Assembly: GCA_016213595.1 (NCBI GenBank)
Contig: JACRAA010000216.1
Coordinates: 1-6,491, forward strand
Direction: 5' to 3'
DNA from: Actinomycetota bacterium
Lineage (GTDB): Bacteria > Actinomycetota > Actinomycetes > Propionibacteriales > Propionibacteriaceae
Length of the DNA: 6,491 nucleotides
The notes under the pieces were generated by a model. It was not told where the DNA came from and made no database searches. It worked only from the letters and a program-made list of their open reading frames with translations. The translations under genes were made by a program, and so were the position numbers. Every line of letters starts with the position of its first letter. The stretch's first letter is position 1. Below are positions 6,209 through 6,491 of the stretch, in pieces.

Positions 6209-6237
6209 ATGACCGACCCTGCCAGGGCTGCTAGGCT
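6209..6237 (+). promoter_or_regulatory. Candidate promoter of the atp operon proper
   Basis: ATGACC (6209-6214, 4/6 to TTGACA) and TAGGCT (6232-6237, a common actinobacterial -10 form) are 17 nt apart. TG at 6229-6230 one base before the -10 makes it an extended -10. Transcription would start near 6244-6247, at or up to three bases before the ATG of the next gene. The spacer contains a small perfect inverted repeat, CCCTG-C-CAGGG (6217-6227). The call is motif-based only. Confidence 0.55.
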
Positions 6238-6246
6238 CGCCGTGCC

Positions 6247-6465
6247 ATGAGCGAACGACGAGGTGAAGCCGGCGATGGCTACGCTGCGCTGAGTTACATC
6301 TTGGCGGGTCCGATGCTCTACGGAGGGCTCGGCTGGCTGGGGGACCATCTGTTGGGTACGGTGCTCTTCCTGCCCCTGGGGGTGGTCGGCGGACTCGCGC
6401 TGAGCATCTTCGTCATCTACAAGCGGTTCGGCACTCCCGAACGGACCCCCGGACACACGAACTGA
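6247..6465 (+). CDS. AtpZ/AtpI-family small membrane protein
   Basis: This 72-residue protein has a polar N-terminus and two membrane helices at about 12-32 and 37-58, ending in a short hydrophilic tail. The stretch LAGPMLYGGLGWLGDHLLGT fits the family's helix-1 pattern of small residues followed by Gly-Trp-x-x-Asp. Members are encoded at the start of F1Fo operons, and AtpZ with AtpI has been linked to Mg2+/Ca2+ transport and ATP synthase stability. The role here is inferred from family and position. The ATG lacks a Shine-Dalgarno sequence, and a likely -10 (TAGGCT) ends nine bases before it, so translation is probably from a leaderless mRNA. The gene lies 45 nt after atpI and 13 nt before the next start codon. 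Confidence 0.82.
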   Translation: MSERRGEAGDGYAALSYILAGPMLYGGLGWLGDHLLGTVLFLPLGVVGGLALSIFVIYKRFGTPERTPGHTN

Positions 6466-6478
6466 CGAAAGGGACACG

Positions 6479-6491
6479 GTGACTCCACAAG
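6479..6491 (+). CDS. atpB: Start of the next gene, presumably ATP synthase subunit a (cut by window end)
   Basis: GTG at 6479 begins an open frame reading M-T-P-Q before the window ends. GAAAGGGA (6467-6474) lies just upstream as a ribosome-binding site. Four codons cannot identify a protein. The atpB call comes only from gene order, because subunit a normally follows these accessory genes. Confidence 0.6.

Noticed and set aside
1..6491. A hidden novel system, mobile element, CRISPR array or RNA gene
   Set aside because: Almost every base belongs to a recognised conserved gene or a short regulatory gap; I found no spaced direct repeats, transposase, integrase or tRNA-like structure.

Overview
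The window is a very GC-rich stretch of actinobacterial chromosome holding conserved housekeeping genes, all on the + strand. The evidence for Actinomycetota is the strong G/C bias at third codon positions, the frequent GTG starts, a Rho factor with an Arg-rich N-terminal extension, and the gene order rho - rpmE - prfA - prmC - tsaC - wecA - atpI - (atpZ-like) - atpB. From memory, this order matches the Mycobacterium tuberculosis Rv1297-Rv1304 region. The protein style suggests a member of the Micrococcales, but the sequence alone does not fix the genus.

Layout. Positions 1-1244 are the 3' part of rho, whose start lies upstream of the window. Positions 1245-1366 hold a candidate sigma70-type promoter and a foldable leader ahead of rpmE (1367-1576, zinc-type bL31). 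A strong intrinsic terminator follows at 1592-1624. prfA (RF1, 1659-2738) is followed after one base by prmC (2740-3579), which encodes the methyltransferase that modifies RF1's GGQ glutamine. After a 49-nt gap comes a TsaC/YrdC-type threonylcarbamoyl-AMP synthase (3629-4648) whose core is flanked by Pro-Glu repeat tails. wecA (4649-5779) starts directly after its stop codon, and atpI (5776-6201) overlaps wecA by ATGA. A candidate promoter at 6209-6237 lies in the 45-nt gap before a 72-aa AtpZ/AtpI-family gene (6247-6465). The first codons of what is presumably atpB begin at 6479.

How the genes fit together. The first part serves transcription termination and translation: Rho, ribosomal protein bL31, RF1, the RF1/RF2 methylase, and t6A tRNA modification. 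It then passes into cell-envelope synthesis (WecA starts a polyprenyl-linked glycan) and into the head of the F1Fo ATP synthase operon (accessory membrane proteins, then subunit a). Tight spacing suggests prfA-prmC and tsaC-wecA-atpI are co-transcribed, while the atp genes proper seem to have their own promoter, probably giving a leaderless or nearly leaderless mRNA.

I see no mobile element, CRISPR array, tRNA, rRNA or novel defence-type system. The points worth a second look are smaller: substitutions at bicyclomycin-contact positions in Rho, the rpmE leader structure, the repeat tails on TsaC, and the promoter placed between the two atp accessory genes. No gene-free stretch exceeds 122 bases.
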